Assembly: GCF_036108815.1 (NCBI RefSeq)
Contig: NZ_CP107985.1
Location: forward strand, 5,394,001 to 5,458,000
Length of the DNA: 64,000 nucleotides
Source of the DNA: Streptomyces sp. NBC_00353
GTDB taxonomy: Bacteria; Actinomycetota; Actinomycetes; Streptomycetales; Streptomycetaceae
Direction: 5' to 3'
Made by a program: the position numbers and the translations under genes. Below the pieces are notes generated by a model. It searched no databases, had not been told where the DNA came from, and saw nothing but the letters and a program-made list of their open reading frames with translations. Positions 47,712-56,478 of this stretch are shown one piece after another. Every line of letters begins with the position of its first letter. The first letter of the stretch is position 1.

Positions 47712-49079
47712 TCACGACTCCAGCAGCCGCTGACCCACGTACTCCCCGTCCGCCGCGCCGCCCGGCACCGCGAACAGGCCGCTCGCCTCGTGCCGGATGA
47801 ACGGCGACAGCGCGTCTCCTCGGTCGAGCTTGCGCTGCACCGGCACGAACCCCTTCAGCGGATCAGCCTGCCAGCAGATGAACAGCAGCCCGGCATCCGG
47901 AGTGCCGTCCGCCGCGATGCCGTCGTGGTACGAGAAGGGGCGTCGCAGCATCGCCGCGCCGCTGTTCCTTTCGGGGGAGGAGATCCGGGCGTGCGCGTTG
48001 TCCGGGATCAACAGCTTGCCGTCGGGCCCCGCCTTGTCGAGGTCCATCTCGGTGGTCTCGGTGCCACCGCTCAGCGGCGCACCGTCCGCCCTGCGCCGCC
48101 CTATGACCCGCTCCTGCCGGTCCAGCGGGAGCTTCTCCCAGTCGTCGAGCAGCATCCTGATCCGCCGCACGACTGCGTACGAGCCGCCGGCCAGCCAGGC
48201 GTATTTCGCGTCGTCGCCCTCCGCCGTGTGCGACGGGACGAAGATGCGCCGGTCGAAGTCGCTCTCCGACGGCTTCGGGTTTCCGGTGCCGTCGATCTGG
48301 CCCATCAGATTGCGGGCTGTCATCGGCTTGGCCGTGGCGCCGGGGGTGCGGTTGAAGCCGTTCATCTGCCAGCGCACCCCGGCGGTCGTGGCGGCCTCCT
48401 TCTGGATGGCGCGCAGTGCGTGGAAGGCGACGAGGGCGTCGTCGGCACCGATCTGCACCCAGAGATCTCCGCCCGAGCGCTTGGGGTCGAGCCGGTCGGA
48501 GGAGAACGGCGGCAGTGGGTCCAGTCCCGGCGGCCGATGGGCCGCCAGGCCCGTGCGTTCGAACAAGGTGTGCCCGAAGCCGAAGGTGACCGTCAGTGAG
48601 GACGGTCCGGCGTCCAGCGCGATCCCGGTGTCGTGTGTCGTGCCGTCCGCACTCCCGCCGGCGGTGGGTTCGCCGGCCATCAGCCGCTGGGCCACGGCGG
48701 ACCATCGGCGCATCAGGGCGGCGGCTTCCTTCCGTCCCGCGCCGGGTGCCAGATCGAACGCGACGAGATGGCCGCGCGCCTGAAGCGGAGTGGTGATCCC
48801 CGGTTGATGTTTCCCGTGAAACGTTGCCCGGGCCGTGCCGATCGTCGCCAGCGCGGTCGGCTCGTCGGAGCGGGTGGCGGCGTAGCCCGTCGCGCCACCT
48901 GCCGCGCCCAGCACCAGTCCGGCCGCACCGGCCGCGCCCACACTGCCGAGGAGCCGCCGCCGGGAGAGGTCCCCCGTGGCGGCATCGGCTCCGGCATCCG
49001 TGCCGCGCTTGCTGCCTGCACCGTTCTTGCTGCTCGAGCCGCGCTTGCTGTTCGCGCTGCTCATGCTGGTTCCGCTCAT
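47712..49079 (-). CDS. dtpA: DtpA/EfeB-type Dyp peroxidase, Tat-exported
   Basis: A 455-residue dye-decolourising peroxidase. The N-terminus carries a twin-arginine signal (SRRRLLGSVGAAGAAGLVLG, about 38-57), so it is exported folded with its haem. The distal GxxDG motif is GQIDG in NLMGQIDGTGNPKP (about 255), and the probable proximal His is in RRPFSYHDG. The equivalent in S. lividans (DtpA) is needed with Sco to mature the copper oxidase GlxA; that role is inferred from the same neighbours here. Start at 49079 or 49064. Last gene of the copper operon. A near-perfect parS lies inside the coding sequence. Confidence 0.9.
   Translation of the reverse strand: MSGTSMSSANSKRGSSSKNGAGSKRGTDAGADAATGDLSRRRLLGSVGAAGAAGLVLGAAGGATGYAATRSDEPTALATIGTARATFHGKHQPGITTPLQARGHLVAFDLAPGAGRKEAAALMRRWSAVAQRLMAGEPTAGGSADGTTHDTGIALDAGPSSLTVTFGFGHTLFERTGLAAHRPPGLDPLPPFSSDRLDPKRSGGDLWVQIGADDALVAFHALRAIQKEAATTAGVRWQMNGFNRTPGATAKPMTARNLMGQIDGTGNPKPSESDFDRRIFVPSHTAEGDDAKYAWLAGGSYAVVRRIRMLLDDWEKLPLDRQERVIGRRRADGAPLSGGTETTEMDLDKAGPDGKLLIPDNAHARISSPERNSGAAMLRRPFSYHDGIAADGTPDAGLLFICWQADPLKGFVPVQRKLDRGDALSPFIRHEASGLFAVPGGAADGEYVGQRLLES
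48809..48822. other. parS-like site with one mismatch
   Basis: GTTTCCCGTGAAAC differs from parS by one base (C for A in the CACGTG core). It lies in the dtpA coding sequence, encoding FHGK-type residues. Streptomyces parS arrays include such degenerate members, so binding is plausible but weaker. Confidence 0.7.
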
Positions 49080-49087
49080 GATCCTGC

Positions 49088-51034
49088 TCAGCCGATCTTC
49101 ACGTTCTTGGCGATGGTGGTCTGATCGATGTCCGACGTACGCACGGTCACCGCGATCTTCCAGTTGCCCGCCATCGGGATCTGGACGCCGCTCGCCGTCC
49201 AGTGCCCCTCGGTGAGCCGGTCGGGGACGACGGGCAGCGGACCGATGTCCTTGGACGCGAGGGTGAAGGCGAGCTTCACCTCGGGGACGTCCATGGGCTG
49301 TCCGTCGGGGCCGTCGATCCACATGTGGAGCCCGTTGGCGCCGGTACGACCGGGGTCGATGTCCATCCGGACCGTCCCCTTGCCGTTCCGGCCGCCGGTG
49401 TCGAAAGGCAGGCTCACCGCGAGGGGGCCCGCGGTCGTGGGCGCGGATGCGGCCGTCGAGGTGCGGGCCGCTTCCTCCTCGGTACGTCCGGGCTCGGTCG
49501 AGGTCAGCACGGTCGTCACCGCCAACAGCGCGACCGCGACCCCGACTTCCGCCAGCACCGAGCGGCGGAGCCCGGACCGATCGGGATCGGCGTCGCGGAT
49601 CCGCCTCTTCGTGGCGGTCGCCACGGCGGCCTTCTGCCGGGCGAGTTGGGCGGCCCGTGCGGGATCCTCGGGCACAGTCGCCGGCTCGGTCTCCACAGCG
49701 GCCCCGGTATCGGCGTCAGCGGTGCCGGCGCCCGTGCCCTCCGCCTCGGTCGTGCCCGCACCGAGGCGGGCCGTCCACCGCCGCGAGATCCAGGCGACCC
49801 CGACCAGGACGGCGACGAGCCCCACCTTCAGGAGCAGCAGCTGCCCGTACCGGGTGCCGGTCAGCGCGGACCAGGAGCCGACCTGCCGCCAGGACTGGTA
49901 GAGCCCGGTCGCGGTGAGCACCAGCACACTGCCGAACGCGATACGGGAGAAGCGGCGTACGGCCGTGACTTCGATGTCCGGCGTCCGGTACAGCGCGACC
50001 AGCAGCGCGGCGAGGCCGCCCAGCCATGCGGCGACGGCCAGCAGGTGCAGTACGTCGACCGGCATCGCGATGCCGGGCTGGATCCCGGTCGAGGCGTGTT
50101 CGGCCAGCGCCCATGTCCCGGCGATCCCGGCGGCGATGACCGCGCCGCCGATGGCCAGGCCGAAGGTGAGGTCCTTCTTCTCCCGCTCGTCCTCCCGCTT
50201 CGCGTACGCCCCGAACAGCACTGCGATGAAGAGCGCGGCGGCGCCGAGCAGCAGCAGCCGGGAGACCAGCGCGGCCCCCGGCTTGGTGTCGAGCACGGTT
50301 TTCAGGCCGTCCAGGTCGAAGATGTCCGCGAGCTTTCCGGAGCCGGTGTACGGGTTGCGCAGCAGCAGCATGGCCAGGGTGGCCGTGGTGAGCGTCATCC
50401 AGCCGCGCACGACGAGGCGCTGCAGCGGGCGGGCGCTCGCCCCGCGCTGCCAGCAGGCCAGTACGAAGGCCGCGCCACCGGCCAGCAGGATGAATCCGGC
50501 GTACGCGGCGTAGCGTGCGATGCCGTAGAGCGTGCCGACCAGGCCGCCTCCGGCCTGGTCCGTCGGCAGGGCGACGGTCGTCTCGGACGGGGCGCCGATG
50601 GAGAAGGTGAAGGCGCCGGAGACCGGGTGGCTGTCCGCGGAGACGGCCTGCCAGGCCACGGTGTAGGTGCCGTCGGGCAGCCCTGTGTGCAGCGGGACGC
50701 CGTACTTCACGGTGGAGCCGCTCTGCAGGTTCCGTGGTTCCGCACCGGTATCGGCGCGTTTGCCGCTGGGGTCCAGGACCCGGACGGAGCCGTCGCTCAT
50801 GGCGACCTGTTCGGAGAAGGTGAGCGTGACCTCCTTGGGGGCGGTGGCGACCACCGCCCCGTCCTGCGGATCGCTCCCGGTGAGCGCGGCATGCGCGGAC
50901 GCCGGTCCCGCGCCCCCCAGCAGCAGGCCGAACACCATGCCGGCGAATGCGGCGAGGAGTGCGGCAGCGGCGAGTGGCCGGCGCATCGGGGACACGGACG
51001 GGGTCGGCCCGAAGTGCGGGGCGGTGGCTGTCAT
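49088..51034 (-). CDS. CopC-CopD fusion copper-transport protein
   Basis: A 648-residue protein. A signal peptide cleaves near AGPASAHAALTG, making the mature N-terminal His a likely copper ligand. A CopC domain follows (about 47-150, with SADSHPVSG supplying the second ligand region), then CopD with eight membrane helices (about 165-520; PVDVLHLLAVAAWLGGLAAL is the core). A C-terminal extracellular YtkA-like beta domain (about 540-648) is an added module. It imports or handles Cu(I) at the membrane. It begins 14 bp after the PCuAC gene and ends 8 bp before dtpA, in one operon. Confidence 0.92.
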   Translation of the reverse strand: MTATAPHFGPTPSVSPMRRPLAAAALLAAFAGMVFGLLLGGAGPASAHAALTGSDPQDGAVVATAPKEVTLTFSEQVAMSDGSVRVLDPSGKRADTGAEPRNLQSGSTVKYGVPLHTGLPDGTYTVAWQAVSADSHPVSGAFTFSIGAPSETTVALPTDQAGGGLVGTLYGIARYAAYAGFILLAGGAAFVLACWQRGASARPLQRLVVRGWMTLTTATLAMLLLRNPYTGSGKLADIFDLDGLKTVLDTKPGAALVSRLLLLGAAALFIAVLFGAYAKREDEREKKDLTFGLAIGGAVIAAGIAGTWALAEHASTGIQPGIAMPVDVLHLLAVAAWLGGLAALLVALYRTPDIEVTAVRRFSRIAFGSVLVLTATGLYQSWRQVGSWSALTGTRYGQLLLLKVGLVAVLVGVAWISRRWTARLGAGTTEAEGTGAGTADADTGAAVETEPATVPEDPARAAQLARQKAAVATATKRRIRDADPDRSGLRRSVLAEVGVAVALLAVTTVLTSTEPGRTEEEAARTSTAASAPTTAGPLAVSLPFDTGGRNGKGTVRMDIDPGRTGANGLHMWIDGPDGQPMDVPEVKLAFTLASKDIGPLPVVPDRLTEGHWTASGVQIPMAGNWKIAVTVRTSDIDQTTIAKNVKIG

Positions 51035-51048
51035 GGAGTGTCAGTCCC

Positions 51049-51498
51049 TCACTGCTTCTTCGGGTTGTGGGTGGTCTCCTTCACGGGAAGGTCGACCTTG
51101 ATGGGATCGGCCTTCTCGAAGTGCAGCTCGACGGACACCTTCTCGCCCTGCCTGGGCCGCTGCTTCAGTTTCATGAACATGATGTGGTTGCCGCCGCGCT
51201 CCAGGTCCAGCTCGCCGCCCGCGGGCACCTCGAAGGACGTCACCATGCGCATCGTCTGGTTCGTCGTCCGGTGGATCGTGACGTCGTCGGAGAGCGGGCT
51301 GGTGACCGAGGTGAGCCGGTCGGAGCTGTCGCCGCTGTTCTGTACGACGAGGAAGCCGGCCGCCATGTCGTTGACGGGCTGCGGCATGAACGCACCGGTC
51401 ACCTTCAGTTCGGGCTTGCCGCCCGAGGACGAGCACCCCGCCAGCGTCAGCCCGGTGGTGAGGGCGACGACGCCGGCGAGGACGGTGCGGCGGTTCAC
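51049..51498 (-). CDS. ecuC: PCu(A)C-type copper chaperone lipoprotein
   Basis: A 149-residue lipoprotein. The signal peptide ends in the lipobox LAGC (Cys about 22), so it is lipid-anchored outside the membrane. The PCuAC domain has the H(M)x10Mx21HxM-type ligand pattern: IHRTTNQTMRMVTSFEV near 76 and NHIMFMKLK near 105. It passes Cu(I) to Sco or to copper enzymes; the S. lividans equivalent is ECuC. GTG overlaps the sco stop (GTGA), showing tight coupling. It lies directly upstream of the CopC-CopD gene. Confidence 0.93.
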   Translation of the reverse strand: MNRRTVLAGVVALTTGLTLAGCSSSGGKPELKVTGAFMPQPVNDMAAGFLVVQNSGDSSDRLTSVTSPLSDDVTIHRTTNQTMRMVTSFEVPAGGELDLERGGNHIMFMKLKQRPRQGEKVSVELHFEKADPIKVDLPVKETTHNPKKQ

Positions 51499-52145
51499 GG
51501 GTTCTCCCCCTTGATGATCTTGGGGAGGTCCTTGGTGTAGTCGTCGGGCGTGGTGTCCTCGCTGTACAGCACATACCCCTTGTCGGTCTTCGGGGAGAAC
51601 GCGATGACCTGCGACCCGTGCATCGAGACGACCGTGCCGTCCTTCTCCTTCTTCGGAGGGTCTATGCCGATGCCGATCTGGCGTGCGCCCGCCTGGATGG
51701 TCGGGAAGTCGCCGGTGAGACCGATGAAGGAGGCGTCCTGGGCCCTGAGCCAGCTGCCCAGCGAGGACGGGGTGTCCCGCTCGGGGTCGGTGGTGACGAA
51801 GACGACCTGGAGCTTGTCCTGGTCGGCCTTGGACAGGGACTTCTTGGCGATGGCGATGTTGCTCATGATGAGCGGACAGACGTCGGGGCAGTTGGTGTAG
51901 CCGAAGTAGATGAGCGTCGGCTTGCCCTTGGTCCGCTCGCGCAGGTCGTACTTCTTGCCGTGGGTGTCGGTCAGGACGAGGTCGGGCTTGGTGAACGGCT
52001 GGTCGAGCACCGTCGCGGCCTTGGTCTTCGCCTGGGCGGAGACGTCCGCGAGGGGCTTGTTGGCTTCGTCGCTGCTGCCGCAGGCCGACAGGGTGAGCGC
52101 GGCCGCGGCGACGAACGCCGCGGCCAGCACTGTCTTCTTACGCAT
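51495..52145 (-). CDS. sco: Sco/SenC-family copper chaperone lipoprotein
   Basis: A 216-residue thioredoxin-fold lipoprotein. The N-terminal signal has lipobox LSAC (Cys about 22). The Cu-binding CxxxC is in GYTNCPDVCPL (about 96-100), and the third ligand, His, is in SMHGSQVIAF (about 172), so a complete CxxxC...H copper site is present. Sco delivers copper to cytochrome oxidase CuA and, in S. lividans, to GlxA with DtpA. ATG at 52145 follows CCAGGAATC. It is followed by ecuC with a 4-bp overlap, and the YcnI gene ends 46 bp upstream. Confidence 0.95.
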   Translation of the reverse strand: MRKKTVLAAAFVAAAALTLSACGSSDEANKPLADVSAQAKTKAATVLDQPFTKPDLVLTDTHGKKYDLRERTKGKPTLIYFGYTNCPDVCPLIMSNIAIAKKSLSKADQDKLQVVFVTTDPERDTPSSLGSWLRAQDASFIGLTGDFPTIQAGARQIGIGIDPPKKEKDGTVVSMHGSQVIAFSPKTDKGYVLYSEDTTPDDYTKDLPKIIKGENP

Positions 52146-52191
52146 GGATTGCTGATTCCTGGTGGGTCGATGGTTCGGTGGGGCCGGAGGG

Positions 52192-52938
52192 TCAGGCGGT
52201 GCGCCGGCGGCCGGCCAGGACGCCGAAGGCGACCCCGGCGGCGCCGATGAGGATGCCGACGATGCCGAGGACCCGGGCCGTGGTGTCACTGGAGGACGAC
52301 GACGCGGACGACGCCTCGGTGTGCTCGTCCTTCGCCCGGTCGGCGCCGGCGGCACCGGCCTTGTCGTCGGCGGCGCCGTGCTCGTCGGTGGTCGCGGCGG
52401 TCAGCTTGAGAACCGGCGCCGGGCTCTCGGGCTCCTCGGCGCCGTCCTTCTGCTCCTCGATCCAGCGGACGACTTCCTTGTTGTCGTACGTCTGGATGGC
52501 CTTGAACACCAGCTGGTCGGCATCCTCGGGGAGCTGACCGACGGAGAGCGGGAACTGCTGGAACTGGCCCGGGCGGATGCCGAGGTCGCTCTTGCCGCCC
52601 TCGGCGGACCAGGTGACCTTGGAGACCGCCTCGTTGATCTTGTTGCCGTGGACCTCGAGCGGCTTGGCGAGCTTGCTCTTGGTGACGACGATCTTCCAGC
52701 CGGGCACCGGCTGCGGCATCACGGAAGCGAGCGGGTGGTCGGTCGGGAAGTTGACCTCGAGCTTGGTCGTCGAGGCGTCGTCGCGCTCGTTGGGGACCTT
52801 GAAGTTGATCGTGGCGTAGCCGCCCTTGGCGGCCTCGCCCTGCGGCTGCACGCTGACGTGGGCGGAGGCCGTACCGGCAAGGATCAGCACGGTGGACGCG
52901 GCGACGCCGCCGGCGAGGGCGATGCGGGAAACGTTCAT
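52192..52938 (-). CDS. YcnI-family (DUF1775) copper-binding membrane protein
   Basis: A 248-residue protein. Signal peptide ends SAHVSVQPQG, so the mature protein begins with a histidine, a copper ligand in YcnI proteins. The DUF1775 domain (about 25-165) includes YATINFKVPNERDDASTTKL and GWKIVV; a Ser/Ala-rich linker (about 185-215) and a C-terminal membrane helix (VLGIVGILIGAAGVAFGVLA) follow. It is thought to sequester copper at the surface for the neighbouring Cop/Sco proteins. ATG at 52938 follows GGAGTG. It is the second gene of the operon. Confidence 0.92.
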   Translation of the reverse strand: MNVSRIALAGGVAASTVLILAGTASAHVSVQPQGEAAKGGYATINFKVPNERDDASTTKLEVNFPTDHPLASVMPQPVPGWKIVVTKSKLAKPLEVHGNKINEAVSKVTWSAEGGKSDLGIRPGQFQQFPLSVGQLPEDADQLVFKAIQTYDNKEVVRWIEEQKDGAEEPESPAPVLKLTAATTDEHGAADDKAGAAGADRAKDEHTEASSASSSSSDTTARVLGIVGILIGAAGVAFGVLAGRRRTA

Positions 52939-53119
52939 GGCAGGAATCACTCCACTGAAGCACGAAGGAAAGGTGGTCCGACACGCGGATGCGCTACGGC
53001 ATCGCGACACCTCTTCCTCACGTGCGGCGTGCCTGCACCGAGCCTGGCGGCCACCGCATGGCGGGCGCCGAGCGGTGACTGCGGTCGAGTCGTGCGTGCA
53101 ACGAGCGGAGGGTGTCGCG

Positions 53120-53956
53120 TCAGGCTGCGAGGGTGAATACGGGCGGAGGCCCGCGCCTGATCACCAGGTGCTGCAGTGGATCGCCGGTGGCGGGAGCCGG
53201 GGCGTCGACAGCGGTACGGGGGATGCGCGGCCCGGTCGCCGGTTCGCCCGGGAGACCGGCGCACAGTGCCCGTACGAGAGCGAGCGCGGCCCACAGCGCA
53301 CGCAACCGGGCCCCGGTCATGAGCTGCTTGATGCCGTGCGCCGACAGCCGGACCAGCCGGAACAGTGCGATTTCGCCGCGCCGCAGCAGCCAGCCGGTGG
53401 CCAGCGCGGCCAGCAGGTGGCCGAGCAGCATGGGCAGGCTGGGCAGCAGACCGGCGAGCGCGGCCGGGTCGGTCACGGCGGTGACCGCCGCTCCTGTCCC
53501 GGTGGCCATGTGCTGATGGCCCTGGTCCACCGCCGTCACGGTCGCCGGATCGATGCCCGCGTCGGTGACGATGCGGTGGGCGGCGGCGGCGTTCAGCTGT
53601 TCCGGTCCTGCGCCGCAGACGAGGCCTGCCGCGAACCGGATCAGTGAGCGGTCGCCCGCCGCGTCGCCCGTCGACGTGCTGGGGACGCCGTGCGAGCCCA
53701 GGCCGAAGAGAGTGTGCAGAGCGATCTGCCCGCCGGCCAGGGCGGTGGCGATGGACGGCATGGAACGCTCGCGTCCGGCGAGCGGCGCCACCACCGCGAA
53801 GACCCCGAGGAAGCCTGCGAGCAGCGTCCACCAAGGAACGGTCGCGCAGGAGGCCAGTGTGTGCCCTGCCGCGGACAGCGCGACACAGGCCGCGGTGAAC
53901 ACCGCGGCCCTCAGTAGCCGCAGACCGGCTCCGGCGCGTGCGACAGGCGTAGACAT
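53120..53956 (-). CDS. Six-helix membrane protein at the head of the copper operon
   Basis: A 278-residue integral membrane protein. The first helix (AAVFTAACVALSAAGHTLAS) is followed by about five others, for example WWTLLAGFLGVFAVVAPLAG and LLGHLLAALATGWLLRRGEI. DQGHQHMATG (about 140-150), between helices, has His/Met residues able to bind copper. It is a Streptomyces/actinobacterial gene often found by YcnI and Sco genes, and I assign no named family. ATG at 53956. It is the first gene of the run 53956-47712, separated from ycnI by 181 bp, which could hold a second promoter. It is divergent from an RsbW-like gene. Confidence 0.78.
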   Translation of the reverse strand: MSTPVARAGAGLRLLRAAVFTAACVALSAAGHTLASCATVPWWTLLAGFLGVFAVVAPLAGRERSMPSIATALAGGQIALHTLFGLGSHGVPSTSTGDAAGDRSLIRFAAGLVCGAGPEQLNAAAAHRIVTDAGIDPATVTAVDQGHQHMATGTGAAVTAVTDPAALAGLLPSLPMLLGHLLAALATGWLLRRGEIALFRLVRLSAHGIKQLMTGARLRALWAALALVRALCAGLPGEPATGPRIPRTAVDAPAPATGDPLQHLVIRRGPPPVFTLAA

Positions 53957-54184
53957 GGCCGGGTCATCATCGCACTGCGTCCCCGGCTTCCGTACGTCAG
54001 GTCCGGAAGGTCGCCTTCTGACCGGTTGGACACGAGGCGCGTGAGCTGGACGGGTCCGGCATACACGGGTGTACGGAGTGCTGGTATCCGCCGAATGAGC
54101 GGTCTCACATCAGAACTGTGCTTACGAACCGCCCGCCGCGGCAATACGTATCGGTATGTCGAGCCGCAGCCAGGAGGCTGGAGC

Positions 54185-54748
54185 ATGAGCATCTGGTGGT
54201 CACTCCATTTGCGGCGCGAAGCTGCGAGCGTTCCGCTCGCCCGTCGCTTCCTGCTCGGCACCATGGAGTCCGCGGGCGTGGATCCGGACATCTCCTTCGA
54301 CCTGTCGCTCGCGCTCAGCGAAGCCTGTGCGAACGCCGTCGAGCACGGCGGGGAGCAGCGGGGCGCCGACGACCGCGTCGCCCCCGGGGACTGCGACCCA
54401 TGGGACGCGTGGGACTCCTGGAGCGAGCAGTCCGGTACGGCCTCCGGGCAGTACTGGGTCACCGCATATCTGGACGGTGAGAAATGCCGTATCGAAGTCG
54501 CCGACTCGGGGCCCGGCTTCCCCGCGCGGCGTGTGCTTCGCACTGCCGAACAGCCGCATGCGCATCAACCGCCCGCGCACCATCCGCAGCAGCTTCCGCC
54601 GCTCAGTGCCGAGGACGGCCGAGGACTCTGCCTCATCGAACAGCTCGCCGACCACGTCCACTTCGCCAACCGCCCGGGGCGTGGTGCGGTGGTGAGCTTC
54701 GACAAGGTCCTGAAATGGCGGGAGGGCGCCCTGCTCATGGTGTCCTGA
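54185..54748 (+). CDS. RsbW-like ATP-binding regulatory protein
   Basis: A 187-residue HATPase_c_2 protein. N box LSLALSEACANAVEHGG (about 37-53), G1-type VADSGPGFPAR (about 108) and the C-terminal GRGLCLIEQLADHVHF (about 150) show an intact Bergerat fold. Such proteins in Streptomyces are anti-sigma factors or serine kinases of partner-switching systems. A Pro/His-rich insert (HAHQPPAHHPQQLPPL, about 127-142) is unusual. AGGAGGCTGGAG precedes the ATG. Single gene; no anti-sigma antagonist is adjacent. Confidence 0.87.
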   Translation: MSIWWSLHLRREAASVPLARRFLLGTMESAGVDPDISFDLSLALSEACANAVEHGGEQRGADDRVAPGDCDPWDAWDSWSEQSGTASGQYWVTAYLDGEKCRIEVADSGPGFPARRVLRTAEQPHAHQPPAHHPQQLPPLSAEDGRGLCLIEQLADHVHFANRPGRGAVVSFDKVLKWREGALLMVS

Positions 54749-54821
54749 GCGGGGCGCCCTCCGACGCGCGGTGCCGACCGGTCACGACCGGTCGATGATC
54801 AGCGTTTGATCAACCCTTGAA

Positions 54822-56285
54822 TCAGCCCTTGAGCTGAGCCATCCAGGCCTCGACCTCGTCGGCCTGGCGCGGCAGCTTGTCGGAGAGGTTCCGGTTGCCG
54901 TCCTCGGTGACGAGGATGTCGTCCTCGATCCGGACGCCGATGCCGCGGTACTCCGCCGGCACGGTCAGGTCGTCGGCCTGGAAGTACAGACCGGGCTCGA
55001 CGGTGAGGCAGACGCCGGGCTCCAGCGTCCCGTTGACGTACGTCTCGGTGCGTGCGGCGGCGCAGTCGTGGACGTCCATGCCGAGCATGTGGCCGGTGCC
55101 GTGCAGGGTCCAGCGGCGCTGCAGACCCAGCTCCAGGACCTTGTCCACGGACAGGTCGCCCAGCAGACCCCACTCGACGAGCTTCTCGGTGAGCACGCGC
55201 TGCGCGGCGTCGTGGAAGTCGCGGTAGGCCGCGCCGGGCTTGACGGCCGCGATTCCCGCCTCCTGGGCCTCGTACACCGCGTCGTAGATCTTCCGCTGCA
55301 GCGGCGTGAACGTGCCGTTGATGGGAAGGGTCCGCGTCACATCGGCGGTGTAGAGGTCATTGGTCTCCACACCGGCGTCGAGCAGCAGCAGTTCGCCGGA
55401 GCGCACGGGGCCGTCGTTGCGCACCCAGTGCAGGGTGGTGGCGTGCGGGCCCGCCGCGCAGATCGAGCCGTAGCCGATGTCGTTGCCCTCGATGCGGGCG
55501 CGCAGGAAGAACGTGCCCTCGATGTAGCGCTCGCTGGTCGCCTCGGCCTTGTCGAGGACCTTCACGACGTCCTCGAAGCCGCGTGCCGTGGCATCGCAGG
55601 CCTTCGCCAGCTCGGCGATCTCGAAGGCATCCTTGACCAGGCGCGCTTCGGAGAGGAAGACCCGCAGCTCCTCGTCGCGCTCCGCGGTGACCTTGTCGGT
55701 CAGCGCGGACTCGATGCCCGAGTCGTGGCCGCGGACGTTACGGACCGGTCCGGTGGCCTCGGTCAGCGCGGCCGGGAGCTGACGTACGTCCTTCGCCGGG
55801 ATGCCCAGCAGCTGCTCGGCCTCGGCCAGGGAGTGGCGGCGGCCGACCCACAGCTCGCCCTGGCCGTCGAGCCAGAACTCGCCGTTCTCGCGGTTGGAGC
55901 GCGGCAGCAGGTAGATGGTCGCCTCGTGCCCGTCCTCCTTCGGCTCCAGGACGAGCACGCCGTCCTGGGTCTGGTCGCCGGTGAGGTACGCGTACTCGGT
56001 GGAGGCGCGGAAGGCGTACTCGGTGTCATTGGAACGGGTCTTCAGGTTGCCCGCGGGAATGACCAGACGCTCGCCGGGGAAGCGCGCGGACAGTGCGGCG
56101 CGACGGGCCGCAGTGTGCTCGGCCTGGGCGATCGGCTCGAGACCGTGCAGCTCGGTGTCGGCCCATCCCGACTTCATGTTGGCGGCGAGCTCATCGGAGA
56201 CGCCCGGGTACAGGCCGTTCTTCCGCTGCTTGACCGTCTCTGTCTCTTCGGTCTCCGGGGTCTCCGGGGTGGGCTCCTCAGACAC
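54822..56285 (-). CDS. Aminopeptidase P-family metallopeptidase
   Basis: A 487-residue M24 peptidase. The N-terminal domain (about 40-180) includes YLTGDQTQDGVLVL, and the pita-bread catalytic domain starts near 220. Metal ligands: LLLDAGVETNDLYTADVTRT (two Asp about 315 and 326), His in WTLHGTGHMLGMDVHD (about 403), Glu in LTVEPGLYFQ (about 440), and Glu in RIEDDILVTEDG. It removes the first residue before proline. The start was chosen at GTG 56285, after AAGGAGAGAC. The acidic N-terminal 25 residues (TPETPETEETETV) are disordered. It is downstream of the phosphatase by 193 bp and convergent with the RsbW-like gene. Confidence 0.93.
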   Translation of the reverse strand: MSEEPTPETPETEETETVKQRKNGLYPGVSDELAANMKSGWADTELHGLEPIAQAEHTAARRAALSARFPGERLVIPAGNLKTRSNDTEYAFRASTEYAYLTGDQTQDGVLVLEPKEDGHEATIYLLPRSNRENGEFWLDGQGELWVGRRHSLAEAEQLLGIPAKDVRQLPAALTEATGPVRNVRGHDSGIESALTDKVTAERDEELRVFLSEARLVKDAFEIAELAKACDATARGFEDVVKVLDKAEATSERYIEGTFFLRARIEGNDIGYGSICAAGPHATTLHWVRNDGPVRSGELLLLDAGVETNDLYTADVTRTLPINGTFTPLQRKIYDAVYEAQEAGIAAVKPGAAYRDFHDAAQRVLTEKLVEWGLLGDLSVDKVLELGLQRRWTLHGTGHMLGMDVHDCAAARTETYVNGTLEPGVCLTVEPGLYFQADDLTVPAEYRGIGVRIEDDILVTEDGNRNLSDKLPRQADEVEAWMAQLKG

Positions 56286-56478
56286 GACTTGTCTCTCCTT
56301 GATACGACACTGGACCCCGTCCATCGTACGGGCGTGCGGAAGGGGGCCCAGGGCCGGAAGACCTCTTACAGAGACCGGCTGCCGAGACCTGTTGCAGAGA
56401 CTGATCACAAAGACCGGTCGGAGACACCGGCCGAACCACCTGCTCGGCCGAATCGCGAAGCTCCGCCGATGACGCGGG

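Noticed and set aside
49202..51514. A 770-residue plus-strand frame over the copper genes
   Set aside because: It lies antisense to the CopC-CopD and PCuAC genes; no coherent protein features.
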